Assembly: GCA_945859605.1 (NCBI GenBank)
Contig: OX243825.1
Coordinates: forward strand, 24,109,227 to 24,173,226
DNA length: 64,000 nt
Origin: Lumbricus rubellus
Taxonomy: Eukaryota > Annelida > Clitellata > Crassiclitellata > Lumbricidae
Direction of reading: 5' to 3'
Numbering within the stretch: the stretch's first letter is position 1; every line of letters begins with the position of its first letter. Under the pieces are notes generated by a model that saw nothing but the letters and a program-made list of their open reading frames with translations, did not search any database and was not told the origin of the DNA. Shown piece by piece: positions 47,890-58,653 of the stretch. The position numbers and the translations under genes were made by a program.

Positions 47890-48931
47890 TGTTGCGCATT
47901 TTCGCGTTCTCATAATTATTTGTTGATAGACCACGTTTTATTTTTATTCTTTGGTATTGAAAATAATGATGATGATTTTTGAAAATCTTATTTTCGTTGT
48001 AGTCACAGTTAGGCTAATCATAGCTAATAATATTTGCAGTTATAGTTATGACTAGATACATGATTTAGTTTCGTTGTCGAACTTTTCTTATCGTTGACCC
48101 AATTATTGATGAAAATTACACAAGAGTAGGCCTAATAGTGTCGTTCTGATGCATTTCCATCGCTTGAAAAATCTGTACTGAGTAGTTTCCCACTTACTGA
48201 ACCATATGAAGCCATTGACCTATCGTCAGCATTACTTAGGTCTTAAAGATAGGTCTAGATGCACAAAGGCCAGGTCAAACGGAGGGAGACAAGGAGACGA
48301 AAAGTCTTCAGCAGAAATATCATGTGACATCACCGACCATTGACCCAAGTTCTCAACAGTGCAGTAGACTTTACTTATTCAACAATCGTCAAATGTCAAA
48401 CGCATTAATCGACAGTTTGCTTTTTCTTTCCGTTGATTCGGCTTTGCATTTCAACAGCGGATTGCTTCAAGTCGTGTAAGCTTCAAGTGAATAAAGCAGT
48501 CTTGAAGAGCTTGAAAGGTAGTTGAGCTGTGAATGTATGAGTAGAAGGTCAAAATTGAGACGCTAATGGATGACTGTCAGCCGGCAGTGTTTCAAGGTGC
48601 TGATGGTTCTTCTAATTATATGGATGTTGCTTGGCCAGCTTCCGCCTTCGTCTCTGAATGTAACGTACACTGCCAACTGCTGCAATCTGAGAATGGATTT
48701 TTGTCTCTCGACCATTAGAGTCGACGACGAAAGATTTAAAAATAAAAACTGCTTTCTGTAAAAATTGTCATTTTGAAGGTCAACAATAAATCTACATGTT
48801 GGAAAGTTTTGGTGACAATTCGTCAGAAGTGTAAGCGTAACGCAGCGGTATGAATGCATAACTATATCATTTATATGCATGCGTGCGTGTGTGCGTTTCC
48901 CCGTGCGGGCGTCCATGCATGCATACATGTC

Positions 48932-49086
48932 TGTATGTATGTATGTATGTATGTATGTATGTATGTATGTATGTATGTATGTATGTATGTATGTATGTAT
49001 GTATGTATGTATGTATGTATGTATGTATGTATGTATGTATGTATGTATGTATGTATGTATGTATGTATGTATGTATGTATGTATGT
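48932..49086. repeat. (TATG)n microsatellite
   Basis: About 38 uninterrupted tetranucleotide units; apparent long frames of repeated histidine/threonine/tyrosine or cysteine/methionine here are artefacts of the repeat. Confidence 0.97.
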
Positions 49087-49395
49087 TGCATGTATGTATT
49101 TTTTGTGTATGTATGTTTGCATGCATGCATGCATGTATGCATGCTGTGCGTATGTTTGAATGTATGTATGCATATTTGTGTGTATATAATATGTATGTAA
49201 TATGTATGCAAATGCATGTATGTTATGCATGTACATGCATGTATGCATGCATGTATATTCATATGCATGTATGAGCGTACATGTGCTGTGTTTGCGCATA
49301 TGTGTATGTGTACTATTGTGTATATAGCGACGGATGAGAGATGATGGCGATCGATGTTAAGTGGTCACGTGCTTCGATTCAGATGTGCATATATA

Positions 49396-50193
49396 CACTG
49401 TGTCCACGATAAAGTAGAACCCAAAATAAAATGCCATAACTCGGTCAAAACTTGTAGGGTTTGTCTGAAATTTTACACACAACAACGGTGGCCATATATA
49501 CACGAGATCCTAAAGCCGATTTGAAATATTCGTGAGTTTGCCAAATTTATGAGCGTTTGAGATAGAGCACCGACAAATGCAACTTTCCAACATGCAAACG
49601 TTAAAGTAGAACCCTAAAGTTTGTGAAATATCTTGGTTAATTGCAGTATTATAGGTACCAAATTTGGAGCACATGATCTTCAGTCTTTTCCATCCATACC
49701 ATGCAAATTTTATTACATTTTATTGAACGGTTACGAAGATATACCCTTTTGAAATTAGGTGGTTCAGAAACCAAGTTATCGAACAGTAAAACGCATAGCA
49801 TGACGTCATTTTTCTGGTTAGCGCCTGTGTGCGCGTTAAAGGCGGGCGCTTCGAACATCAACTGTGACCGGTGAACTCAGCAAAACCACTATTTTCAACC
49901 AAATGTTACGACAATTCACTGACCCACGTCAAATTGGGCGGAGTTACGGTGTACAAAATATTTAATAAATCATTTTACTTCATTTCAGCTTTTGCATGTT
50001 GGAAAGTTGCATTTGTCGGTGCTCTATCTCAAACGCTCATAAATTTGGCAAACTCACGAATATTTCAAATCGGCTTTAGGATCTCGTGTATATATGGCCA
50101 CCGTTGTTGTGTGTAAAATTTCAGACAAATCCTACAAGTTTTGACCGAGTTATGGCACTTTATTTTGGGTTCTACTTTATCGTGGACACAGTG
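49396..50193. mobile_element. Tc1/mariner-like MITE with about 200-bp inverted arms
   Basis: Ends are CACTGTGTCCACGATAAAG and its inverse; TA flanks both ends. The arms (about 49396-49590 and 49995-50193) are nearly perfect inverted copies. The corresponding place in block B first copy (about 29963) has no insert. The CACTGTG terminus is close to that of 3810-4770. Confidence 0.9.
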
Positions 50194-52230
50194 TATATAT
50201 ATATATATACAATATATATTAATACATGTATAAGTATATAGATATATATACACAATATATACATGTACATGTATATAGGGAGCAACTAAAACGCGGGAAT
50301 CATCACCATCTGAGTCGCACCTTTACCACATCATTTCAGTCGTTGACGTATAGAGTTGTATAATTGATGACGATGCGCTTCCTTCTGTGGTGACGATGAA
50401 ACCTTAATGTTCTTCTCAAACGTGTCTATAGTTACCTGAATGCACCAAGTTCTCTTATTTTCACAACCAGAGAACATTCGCCATTTCGCTCATCACTTCG
50501 AATGCCCGGAAGAAAGTTTTTTGGTGCTTCCGAGCATCAGCGCGAAAGAAATAATGCTTCATATTTAAATCGATTATTTCTCTTTGAGAAAGACTTCTGT
50601 GAATGGGAATACACGTAGACGGTAGGATGCACGAGTAAGCTTATACATATAAATACAATTAGGACTAAGCCACTGCTTCATCACCTCACGCGTGCACCTA
50701 TTAAGACACACGTGACACCCGCTACATGTAATTGTCAAGAGGAATTATTCTGAGGGTATAAGTAGAGGCGGAAGTCCTTTCAGAGAAAGTGTACAACGGA
50801 TTTTCTCTCGCAGCGTTTTTTCTGTACCCGTTGTGGTCCCGATTTTTTTATATAGACTTCCGGTCTTGCTTGAAGTTTCCGTTAAGGTGTAGAACGATTG
50901 TTGTAGCTAACTATTTTAGGCAGACGTCTTTTCTTGTCCGCCTCTTTGAAGTTCGTCCGATCGGTTTGTCAGGTCTTCGAAGTGTGGGTATCGTTTCGAT
51001 TTTAGGCTATATAATTTTATTGAAAACATTATTTTAGAATTTTGTAATGCCCAGACGACGAGGTACATAATTATAATAATACTTATAATTTTTCTTTATT
51101 GAAACAATCCGGTTGGCAGACCGCAACCGATTACAGTGTAGGCTACATAAATTTTATGTAATTTAAACAATAATCACAAGAACGCAAAACTACAGAATAC
51201 ATAAATCTCAACCACTAACAGAACAGACAGCCTGCAATATGATCTCTCAGAGACTTAAACATTGATTAAGAACAGAATAAAAACGTCTGAAACGGCACCA
51301 ATTCATCATTAGTCTGAAAGCCTTCTTACATGTACTTCCCAGACGTACAAACTATAATTCTGCTTATAAATAGGCCTACGTAAATACAATCATGCATGCA
51401 AACAGGCATTATGCGTACCAACATGTAGACACACTTTGATGCATGCGTACTCCAAATCATCGATTGGCTATAATAGCTAGGAATAATTTTGAAGATATTT
51501 TCGCAAATGAGCAAAGGGCATCCTTGACTATAGTGCACTTCAGTGACTTCACAAGGAAAGCATTTCATGTGGATCATCGTTAGACTTATTAGTTAGGTCA
51601 ATGACCGTCAATCTATGAAATGACCCTAAATATTGCAAGAAAACGTTGCATGATGATTTTCTGGTGTCTTAGGTCTGGTGAGGAACATAAAGTTACAAGC
51701 AATCGGACCACGGAAAGTGGTCTAATTTTGGTGGGAAAAGATGGCCGCCAATTGGACCAGGCATGGAATGTGGAAATGATACTGTTAGACGAAAATCATG
51801 TAACACCTTGCTGACATGCTTTTCTAGACTAATGTGACCCTCCTGAGAACGAAAATCGTGGTTAACAAGGTTGATTTTTAGCGATTGCTCACTTACAAGT
51901 CATGCAATGGTTGGGCAAGTGTGACGACATGGATACAACTCATGGGTGGAGTTTATCAGGGGTAGGGGTGGGGGGTGGGGGGCTAAGACCACCCAAGAAG
52001 GCCCAGCCTCGAAAATATATTCGATGATAAATAGCTTTCACAAACGAGACTTCGATCGAATGACTAAAATAGGTCGTCAACTTTTTTGCCGAGGAAATAG
52101 CCGGATTTCATGAGATTTCGACCCGACGGAAAAAACTGTCTTCTCTATCACCTTATCACGTTGCATTGTTTTGAAAGCCTGTACAGACCTGATGGGAGTG
52201 GGGGCACGTCCATTTTACCAGCCATAATAG

Positions 52231-52579
52231 CTGGTGAAAATCATCACTTCTTTTCGTTTTTTATTCTCTCCCAAAAAGCGTCGTTTTAGTTTTTATTTTT
52301 CGCATCGTTGTTATTTCGTTTTTTCATATTTTTTGTGTAGCTTTATTTATTTATTTAGGCCCTACTGTCCATTATCATTTTTTATTAATTTAATTTTTTC
52401 GTATACTCCATACGTTTTCACCGTACGCTCATGGATTCACCTAACTATGGTGTCGTTATGTAATTGTTTAAGTCATCATTTGAGAAATACATGTAGTAGG
52501 TCCCTCCGAGAAATGAAATTTTAATAGTTATTTTGATATAAAATTATTTGACCTATAATTAATTAATTAATAATAAAAA
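52231..52579. other. AT-rich intergenic DNA
   Basis: No gene or clear repeat boundary seen. Confidence 0.4.
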
Positions 52580-52840
52580 CAATCAGAGAAAGACATAAGA
52601 ATTGGATAGGGCATATGCTAAGAGGAGACAGTCTGGTGAAAACGGTGATAGAAGGAAAAATGGAGGGGAAACGAACAAGAGGAAGACCACGACAGATGTT
52701 GCTGGACACGCTGATGAAGAAGATCGGATATCAAAGACTAAAGGAGAAGGCCCAGCGGAGGGAAGAGTGGCGACATTGGACAGCCGAACCTGCCTAGGGG
52801 CAGAGAACCAGAAGAAGAAGAAGATAATTAATATTTATAA
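52580..52840 (+). mobile_element. LINE 3' end (endonuclease/reverse-transcriptase type)
   Basis: The frame reads RERHKNWIGHMLRGDSLVK, then EGKRTRGRPRQMLLDTL and EEWRHWTAEPA before a stop at 52795-52797. The W-x-GHxLR and RGRPR blocks are the common C-terminal end of many animal non-LTR reverse transcriptases. A (GAA)n-like tail follows. It abuts the start of the Polinton-like element. Confidence 0.8.
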
Positions 52841-52914
52841 GTAACAATTTTAAGAACAAATATACAATATATAATTTTCTACACATCTATGAGTAGAACA
52901 GAATGTAGCAAGCT

Positions 52915-53045
52915 CGGACAATTTGACCAGTATAGCCTTGACTTTCGTCCAATCTGACCAGTATAGCCTTGACTTTCGTCCATTTGACCAATACCAGCCT
53001 AAAAAAACTGAGTGCCCGCGCAGTTTGACCAATATAGCCTTACTT
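52915..53045. repeat. Direct repeats near the left end of the Polinton-like element
   Basis: TTTGACCAGTATAGCCTTGA-type units of about 30 bases occur twice in full (around 52920 and 52950) and twice in degenerate form (52984, 53023). They may be part of the terminal repeat. A GTAAAAAA-type simple repeat follows at 53068-53108. Confidence 0.6.
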
Positions 53046-53107
53046 TTTCATATTCGGCGTCTGTCGTAAAAAAAGTAAAAAAGTAAAAAAAGTAAAAAAG
53101 TAAAAAA

Positions 53108-53128
53108 AATTTCTCCGGCGTATACAAA
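53108..53128 (+). promoter_or_regulatory. Putative promoter motif before the SAP-protein gene
   Basis: TTTCTCCGGCGTATACAAA directly precedes the ATG. The same sequence with TATATAAA lies at 53543-53560 before the polymerase gene, so it is a shared early-gene control element by inference. Confidence 0.55.
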
Positions 53129-53446
53129 ATGGACTACCCGAAGAAAACTGTTACTGAATTACGAAAAATCGCCGAGCGGAGCGGCAAGGATGGATATTTT
53201 ACAAGACGGTGGAAAGCGGCGTTCATTGCTAAAATTGACGCCCACATCCGCGAATGCTACGACGATGAATGCCCATGCAAGAATCCACGGCCGGATCGAC
53301 AACAAGGGCCATGTGAGACCATCGTCGTTCGTCGTCGGCGCAATGGCAACTCACCCCCGTGTGATGTTAGTTTGATCGACAACGAGATCATCGTCGTTAA
53401 TTGTCAATGCAATGGCAACTCATGCCTGTGTGATGCAAGGGCGTGA
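53129..53446 (+). CDS. Small SAP-domain protein of the Polinton-like element
   Basis: A 105-residue protein. Residues about 5-40 (TVTELRKIAERSGKDGYFTR) match a SAP-type helix-extension-helix DNA-binding motif and resemble the N-terminal SAP motifs of the neighbouring polymerase. The C-terminal half is cysteine-rich and contains an internal duplication: an IVV…NGNS..CD block occurs twice, mirrored in the DNA at 53296-53364 and 53380-53434. It might bind or deliver element DNA; it could also be a polymerase N-terminus that was duplicated and then diverged. No homologue is recalled for the C-terminal half. Confidence 0.65.
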   Translation: MDYPKKTVTELRKIAERSGKDGYFTRRWKAAFIAKIDAHIRECYDDECPCKNPRPDRQQGPCETIVVRRRRNGNSPPCDVSLIDNEIIVVNCQCNGNSCLCDARA

Positions 53447-53542
53447 GTGGACTACGACGTAGATACGGGATTACAATATCGCAAACGATTTTACACCGTT
53501 GGTTTATAATCGTCTTTGGATCAATCAAATATTATTATTTTT

Positions 53543-53562
53543 TTCTCCGGCGTATATAAAAT
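53543..53562 (+). promoter_or_regulatory. Putative promoter motif before the polymerase gene
   Basis: TTCTCCGGCGTATATAAAAT ends 8 bases before the ATG at 53571 and repeats the motif at 53108-53128. Confidence 0.55.
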
Positions 53563-53570
53563 AACTGAAA

Positions 53571-56500
53571 ATGGAATATACAGCTCGGCCTAAAGACAGG
53601 AGATCCCAATATAAAATGGACTACTCATCGTATAATCTGAAAGAATTACGACAAATTACTAAACAGAGAGGACAAAGAGGATACTCGAGTTTGCGAAAAG
53701 CGGAACTCATAGCGTTCATATTGCAGGGAGATCGACTAGGCGCTCGGGCTCAGGTCACCAAAGCACCAGCGCATACTCCCGCCACTGTACGAGAATTGCG
53801 CGAAATTGCGAAAAAGAGAGGTGTGCGAGGATACTCGAGATTAGCAAAAGCGGAACTTACGGCATTCTTGTCTAATACTTGGAAATTTTTGAACACGGGG
53901 AAAAATAAAATAGTTTTTTCGGATTGGCTGACTCGCGAGATTAGTCAGTTACCCCCGCAAATAAAACCGCCCATTCATAGGTTCAAACTTCGAGAGACTG
54001 CGACGGCTATCAAAGGGTTTACAAAAAGATACACGATCGATGGCGACGGCAGGATCGATGTTGCAACTTTTCTCAAGGCTGTAAGACCGCATGTAGTTAG
54101 GCTGCTAGGGAAAAATCGCGGGGTAAAAGTTCAATTCGATCTCATGTGCGAAATGGAGAAAGTAGATATGAAAACCGGCGAAGTAGTAACGGCTGAGCCT
54201 AATTTCAAATCAAAGAGTGATATTATTTTAGAAGCAACCGATGTGAGGGAAATATATGCCAACGCAGCGGATAAAATTAAGGAGAGCATGGCAAGTTTTC
54301 AGATGCGGGGGAGTAATTGGAGATTCAAAACCGTTTTGAAGTTGGATATCGATACAGTGGTATATAAACCATTGAAAGGTAGTTCCTACATTCCACTTCC
54401 CGATTATTTAGCGAATAAAAAGGCTATTATTAATATGAAGAACAAAGATGGAGAATGCTTCAAGTGGTGTGTAACGAGGGCTGTAAACCCCGTTGAAGAA
54501 CATCCGGAGAGAATAACGAAAGAATTAATTAGACAGTCTGAGGAACTCAATTGGTCTGGTATTGAATTCCCAGTAGCAGCGGATGCTAATGTGATAGGTA
54601 AGTTTGAGAAAAATAATAATATTAGTATTAATGTTTTTGGTTACGAGAAAGAAGTGAATGTATTCCCACTATATATATCAAAGCATGAGAATGATAGGTG
54701 TGTAGATCTATTACTCATTTCTGATGGAGAAAAGAAGCATTATTGTTGGATCAAGAATTTCAACAGACTGATGGCGGTGAAAACAGAAAATACTACTACA
54801 TCAATGTACTATTGCAAAAGATGCTTGATAGGATTCAGTAGAAAAGAATCGCTTCACAAACATACTGAGTACTGTTCGCAGCAGGACGCCCAACGAATAG
54901 AACTTCCGGAACCTGGGACTATGCTAAGTTTTACACATTACTATAGAAAGATGCGTGTACCGTTTTTGTATTTTGCCGACTTTGAATCGTTCATCAAACC
55001 TATCGGTACATGTCAGCCCGTTCCTAGCACGTCTTACACCAACAAGTATCAAAAACATACGCCCAGCTCGTTTTGTTATCATTTGAAATGCTTCGACGAC
55101 GATGTTTATTCTCAAGAGCCGGTGAGGTTTACAGCTGAAAACGAAGACGATGATGTCGCTCAGAAATTCATAGACAGTCTCGAAGAAAATGTGAAACGAA
55201 TATATAACCAGTTCAAATTCCCAAAGAAAATGATATTCGGAAAGAAAGAGCAGGAGCTTTTCGACTCGGCTACTGTTTGCCATATATGCGGGGGAGAATT
55301 TATAGACGATGAAAAACGAGTACGAGATCACTGTCATTTGACTGGAAAATTTAGAGGTGCCGCTCACAACCTTTGTAATCTGAAATTCAAAGTCCCTAAG
55401 TTCTTCCCCGTCGTATTTCACAATTTGACCGGTTATGACAGCCATTTATTTATCAAGAAATTACGAGGTGAACACGGCGAGAAAATCAAATGCATACCCT
55501 GCAACGAAGAAAAGTATATCTCATTCAGCAGAGAGGTCGTCGTCGATAAGTTTGTAGATGCAGATGGAAAAGAGAGAGAAGTCAAGCGCGAATTACGTTT
55601 CATCGATAGTTTTAGATTCATGCCCCAGAGTCTCGACGTGTTATCGAAAAATCTTCAGAAAGATCAGTGCAAGAATTTAGGGAAATTTTTTGAAGGTGAG
55701 AAGCTGGATCTTTTACTCAGAAAAGGCGTTTACCCGTATGATTACGTCGACGGTGTTGAAAGATTAAACGAAACCGAATTACCATCGAAACATGCCTTCT
55801 ATTCAAAACTAACCGATTTGGGTATCAGCGAAAAAGATTACGCGCACGCGAAAACGGTATGGAACAAATTTGAATGCAAAACATTACGTCAATATCACGA
55901 CTTGTACAATTTATCGGATGTTCTATTATTAGCGGATGTGTTCGAAAACTTCAGAGACGTCTGTATGAAGCACTACAACCTAGATCCTGCGTGGTACTAC
56001 ACTAGCCCAGGACTTGCGTGGGATGCGGCGTTGAAGACGACTGGTGTAGAGTTGGAGTTGTTGAGTGACTACGATATGTTACTGATGATCAAGCAGGGAA
56101 TACGGGGAGGTGTCAGCACGATTTCCCATCGATACGCGAAAGCGAACAACGAGTACATGGGAGAAGCTTTCAATCCTACCCAACATTCAGTATTCATTCC
56201 ATACTTGGATGCGAACAACTTGTATGGATGGGCGATGAGCAAGCCGCTACCGACTCATGGGTTTGAATGGATGAACGATGACGAATTGAATGATTGGAGA
56301 AACATTAGCGAACGAGATGGAGAGGGATGTGTGTTGGAAGTCGACTTAGAATATCCAAAAGAATTGCACGACCTGCATAATGATTATCCACTAGCTCCAG
56401 AGAGTGTAAAACCTGCGGGATCAGATGTAGCGAAACTCATTCCAAACTTGAATGACAAAGTAAAGTACGTCGTTCATTACGGAAATTTAAAATTGTACGA

Positions 56501-57054
56501 AAGTCTCGGATTGAAAATCGTAAAAATACACCGATAGGGCCAAGCTATTATTCACCGATACTGATTCTTTGGCGTATGAAATTAAAACGGAAGACTTCTA
56601 CAAAGATATTTCCCGCGACGTCCAAAGTATGTTCGATACTTCAGACTACCCGAGAGATCACCCATCCGGCATAGAAACGGGTGTAAATAAAAAAGTGGTT
56701 GGTATGTTCAAAGACGAGGCCGCGGGAAAACAGATTGAAGAATTTGTCGGTCTGCGATCCAAGTTGTACTCTTACAAAATGGCGGGTGAAGACTACAAGA
56801 AATGTAAAGGTGTGAAAAAGAACGTCGTCAAGAAATCAATCACTCACGCAGATTACAAAGACTGCGTGTTTACGAAAAGACAACAGTCGAGAGCGATGAA
56901 CGTCATTCGATCCTATCGCCATGAAATTTACACCGAAGAAGTAAATAAAATAGCTCTGTCTGCCGACGACGACAAAAGAGTAATAATGGATGATGGGATC
57001 CATACCCTAGCCTATGGGCACTACACGCTGAAAACTAAACAAAATAAAGAATAA
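53571..57054 (+). pseudogene. Protein-primed family B DNA polymerase with internal deletion
   Basis: The first frame (988 codons, stop at 56535-56537) has two SAP motifs (about residues 18-52 and 70-101), a C2HC zinc finger (C415, C418, H431, C435) and exonuclease motifs: D470/E472 (ADFES), N618/D623 (NLTGYD) and Y779/D783 (YNLSD). An HNH/endonuclease-VII-like zinc segment (C570, C573, DHCHLTG at 586) sits inside the exonuclease region. Palm motif A is at D880 (LDANNLYG). At the KIHR position the sequence jumps, out of frame, to the segment holding TDTDS (motif C, about 56554-56568). The stretch carrying palm motif B, on the order of a hundred codons by family knowledge, is missing. The second frame continues to 57054 and ends normally. 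Synthesis activity must be lost unless a full copy exists elsewhere. Confidence 0.92.
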
Positions 57055-57070
57055 TTTACACTAATATAAA

Positions 57071-57400
57071 ATGGATGCGGCAAAAAAAGTGTGTTCTAAA
57101 TGCAAAAAAGAAAAAAGCTTGGACGAATTTCACAAAGATAACTCACAGAAGAGCAGGTATTACCCCAGCTGTAAAATTTGTAAAAATGCCAAAGTGAAAG
57201 AGCTTGCGCACAAATACGCAAGACAGGAAATTAGGGAGACAAAAGACACAAAAGTTTGCAGCCGGTGTAAGGTAAGTCAGAACATATCGGAATACGACAA
57301 CAATCGATTTCAAAAAGATGGAAAGGCGAATGAATGCAAAAATTGTAGACATAATTATTATCTCGCCTGTGTAGAAGCCCGAAAGCTCATTAGTTTGTGA
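57071..57400 (+). CDS. Double zinc-ribbon protein
   Basis: A 109-residue basic protein with two copies of a CxxC…CxxC module: C8/C11 with C34/C37, and C63/C66 with C89/C92. The CSKCKKEKSLDEFHK pattern is common in small phage and large-DNA-virus proteins, often next to HNH nucleases, but no nuclease residues are visible here. A nucleic-acid-binding or regulatory role is inferred. TATAAA directly precedes the ATG. It lies 16 bases after the polymerase stop. Confidence 0.75.
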   Translation: MDAAKKVCSKCKKEKSLDEFHKDNSQKSRYYPSCKICKNAKVKELAHKYARQEIRETKDTKVCSRCKVSQNISEYDNNRFQKDGKANECKNCRHNYYLACVEARKLISL

Positions 57401-57422
57401 AACATCTAGATGAAATATTAAA

Positions 57423-57857
57423 ATGAGCTATACAACTGTGAAAAATATAAATGTCGAAGGCGTAGTCCTCCCGAATCATCCGTTGACGAATTTTGAACTA
57501 CTAGATGCCGCGAAAAAGCTCAATATTCCTAATTTCCGGGGAGTATTTCTCAGAGACGAGCTGCCGAAGAAACCTGGACGGACTGAATGTGGGATATTGA
57601 ATCTAGACGATTCTAATGGAACCGGCTCGCACTGGGTCGCTTTTTCAAAAAACGGCAAGGATAAAATATATTTCGACAGCTATGGCCTGCCCCCTCCTAC
57701 AGAACTGGTAAAGTATTTACAGAGTCCTGTGTACTACAATAGCGAGCGTATTCAGCCTGACAACGAAGTGTTTTGCGGTCATCTATGCCTGCACGTCCTG
57801 AAAAAAACATGCAAAGATGGAGTGACTTTTCAAGAAGTTATAAACAGCCTGCATTGA
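57423..57857 (+). CDS. Adenain-like cysteine protease (virion maturation protease)
   Basis: A 144-residue protein of the adenovirus-protease/ULP1 fold family. The catalytic set is visible in the right order: H70 in GSHWVAF, D85 in YFDSYG, Q111 and C118 in FCGHLC. Known relatives cut viral precursor proteins after glycine pairs; matching sites occur in the element's own minor proteins (VIGG at 60960-61418 and VEGG at the right edge). It is short, as usual for Polintons and adintoviruses, and complete. AATATTAAAATG forms the TATA-like start context. Confidence 0.92.
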   Translation: MSYTTVKNINVEGVVLPNHPLTNFELLDAAKKLNIPNFRGVFLRDELPKKPGRTECGILNLDDSNGTGSHWVAFSKNGKDKIYFDSYGLPPPTELVKYLQSPVYYNSERIQPDNEVFCGHLCLHVLKKTCKDGVTFQEVINSLH

Positions 57858-57879
57858 AAATTATATTCAGATGTAAAAA

Positions 57880-58629
57880 ATGCCTGTTGATAAATTCGGA
57901 CATACAGATTCAAGATCTACGCAAAGAGTAATTGCTGGGGGCGTTACTGAAAGTCAAGTAAATAGTACTTTTCTAAGGTTAGATGGAGCAAACCCAGCGA
58001 CCGGAGATCTAAATATGAGTGGTCATACTATTAGAGGTCTGCCTACAACGAATACAGCGAATACAGCGAATACTCCGGAAGCGGGAATAGACGAGGCTGT
58101 GAGTCGGGGGCAAGTAATAGATTTACTGCGGAATCACGACGACGTCCCGACCGACAGTAATCATTTGATGAATAAGAAATACGTCGACGAACAACTTACT
58201 TCGAAAGTGGCGATGGTGGTAGGACCCGCGGTTAGCGCTTACAGTTCAACTCAACAGGCTATACTCGCTAGAACTCACACAGCAGTTACTTTTGATGTAA
58301 TAAGATGTGGCACCGCAAAACACGGTATTGAACAGGGTATCGGAACGACTTCTTTCTTCCCCAGTAAAGCCGGGTACTATATAGTTTCGGCGTACATAGA
58401 ATTTTGTAACAATAATGCTTCCGCGTATGGCACCGTCCACCTGTATAAAAATGGGGCGTCGTACATGCAGATTGCGGGCGGAGGGAGTACGAAAGGTTCG
58501 CACAACCATTCAATCGGTAGTAACATAGTTTTTCTAGACGAGTTCGATTACGTCAACATACACGCCTTTTCATCCATCGCTACGAACATTTTGTGTAGGG
58601 ACTTTTCGGCGGCATTCTTACGACCCTAA
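57880..58629 (+). CDS. Fibre-like protein A with C1q-like head
   Basis: A 249-residue protein. Residues 1-25 are nearly identical to the next gene. Residues about 33-55 (LDGANPATGDLNMSGHTIRGL) resemble the short repeated collar/shaft motif of bacteriophage tail fibres. The C-terminal part (about 125-249) has the pattern of a C1q/TNF-type jelly roll (FFPSKAGYYIVSAY, LYKNGASY, and a DEFDYVNIH strand). This suggests a trimeric surface spike: a fixed base attached to the particle and a head that contacts the host. The function is inferred from architecture only. Confidence 0.72.
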   Translation: MPVDKFGHTDSRSTQRVIAGGVTESQVNSTFLRLDGANPATGDLNMSGHTIRGLPTTNTANTANTPEAGIDEAVSRGQVIDLLRNHDDVPTDSNHLMNKKYVDEQLTSKVAMVVGPAVSAYSSTQQAILARTHTAVTFDVIRCGTAKHGIEQGIGTTSFFPSKAGYYIVSAYIEFCNNNASAYGTVHLYKNGASYMQIAGGGSTKGSHNHSIGSNIVFLDEFDYVNIHAFSSIATNILCRDFSAAFLRP

Positions 58630-58653
58630 TTAATAAAAATTATTATATTCAAA

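Larger units (their letters stand above)
47890..52230. repeat. Segmental duplication, block B second copy
   Basis: Counterpart of 28490-33790, same orientation. It lacks the 1.74-kb element but carries 49396-50193. No gene recognised. Confidence 0.85.

Noticed and set aside
48563..49299. Several long reading frames on both strands with His/Thr/Tyr or Cys/Met/Tyr repeats
   Set aside because: They are translations of the (TATG)n microsatellite; no codon bias or non-repeat domain is present. The same applies to 29462-29919.
52602..52844. 80-codon basic frame as a host gene
   Set aside because: The overlapping frame gives the recognised C-terminal end of a LINE reverse transcriptase.
54924..55445. 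Minus-strand frame of 173 codons inside the polymerase
   Set aside because: Antisense shadow of a strongly supported coding frame; no domain recognised.
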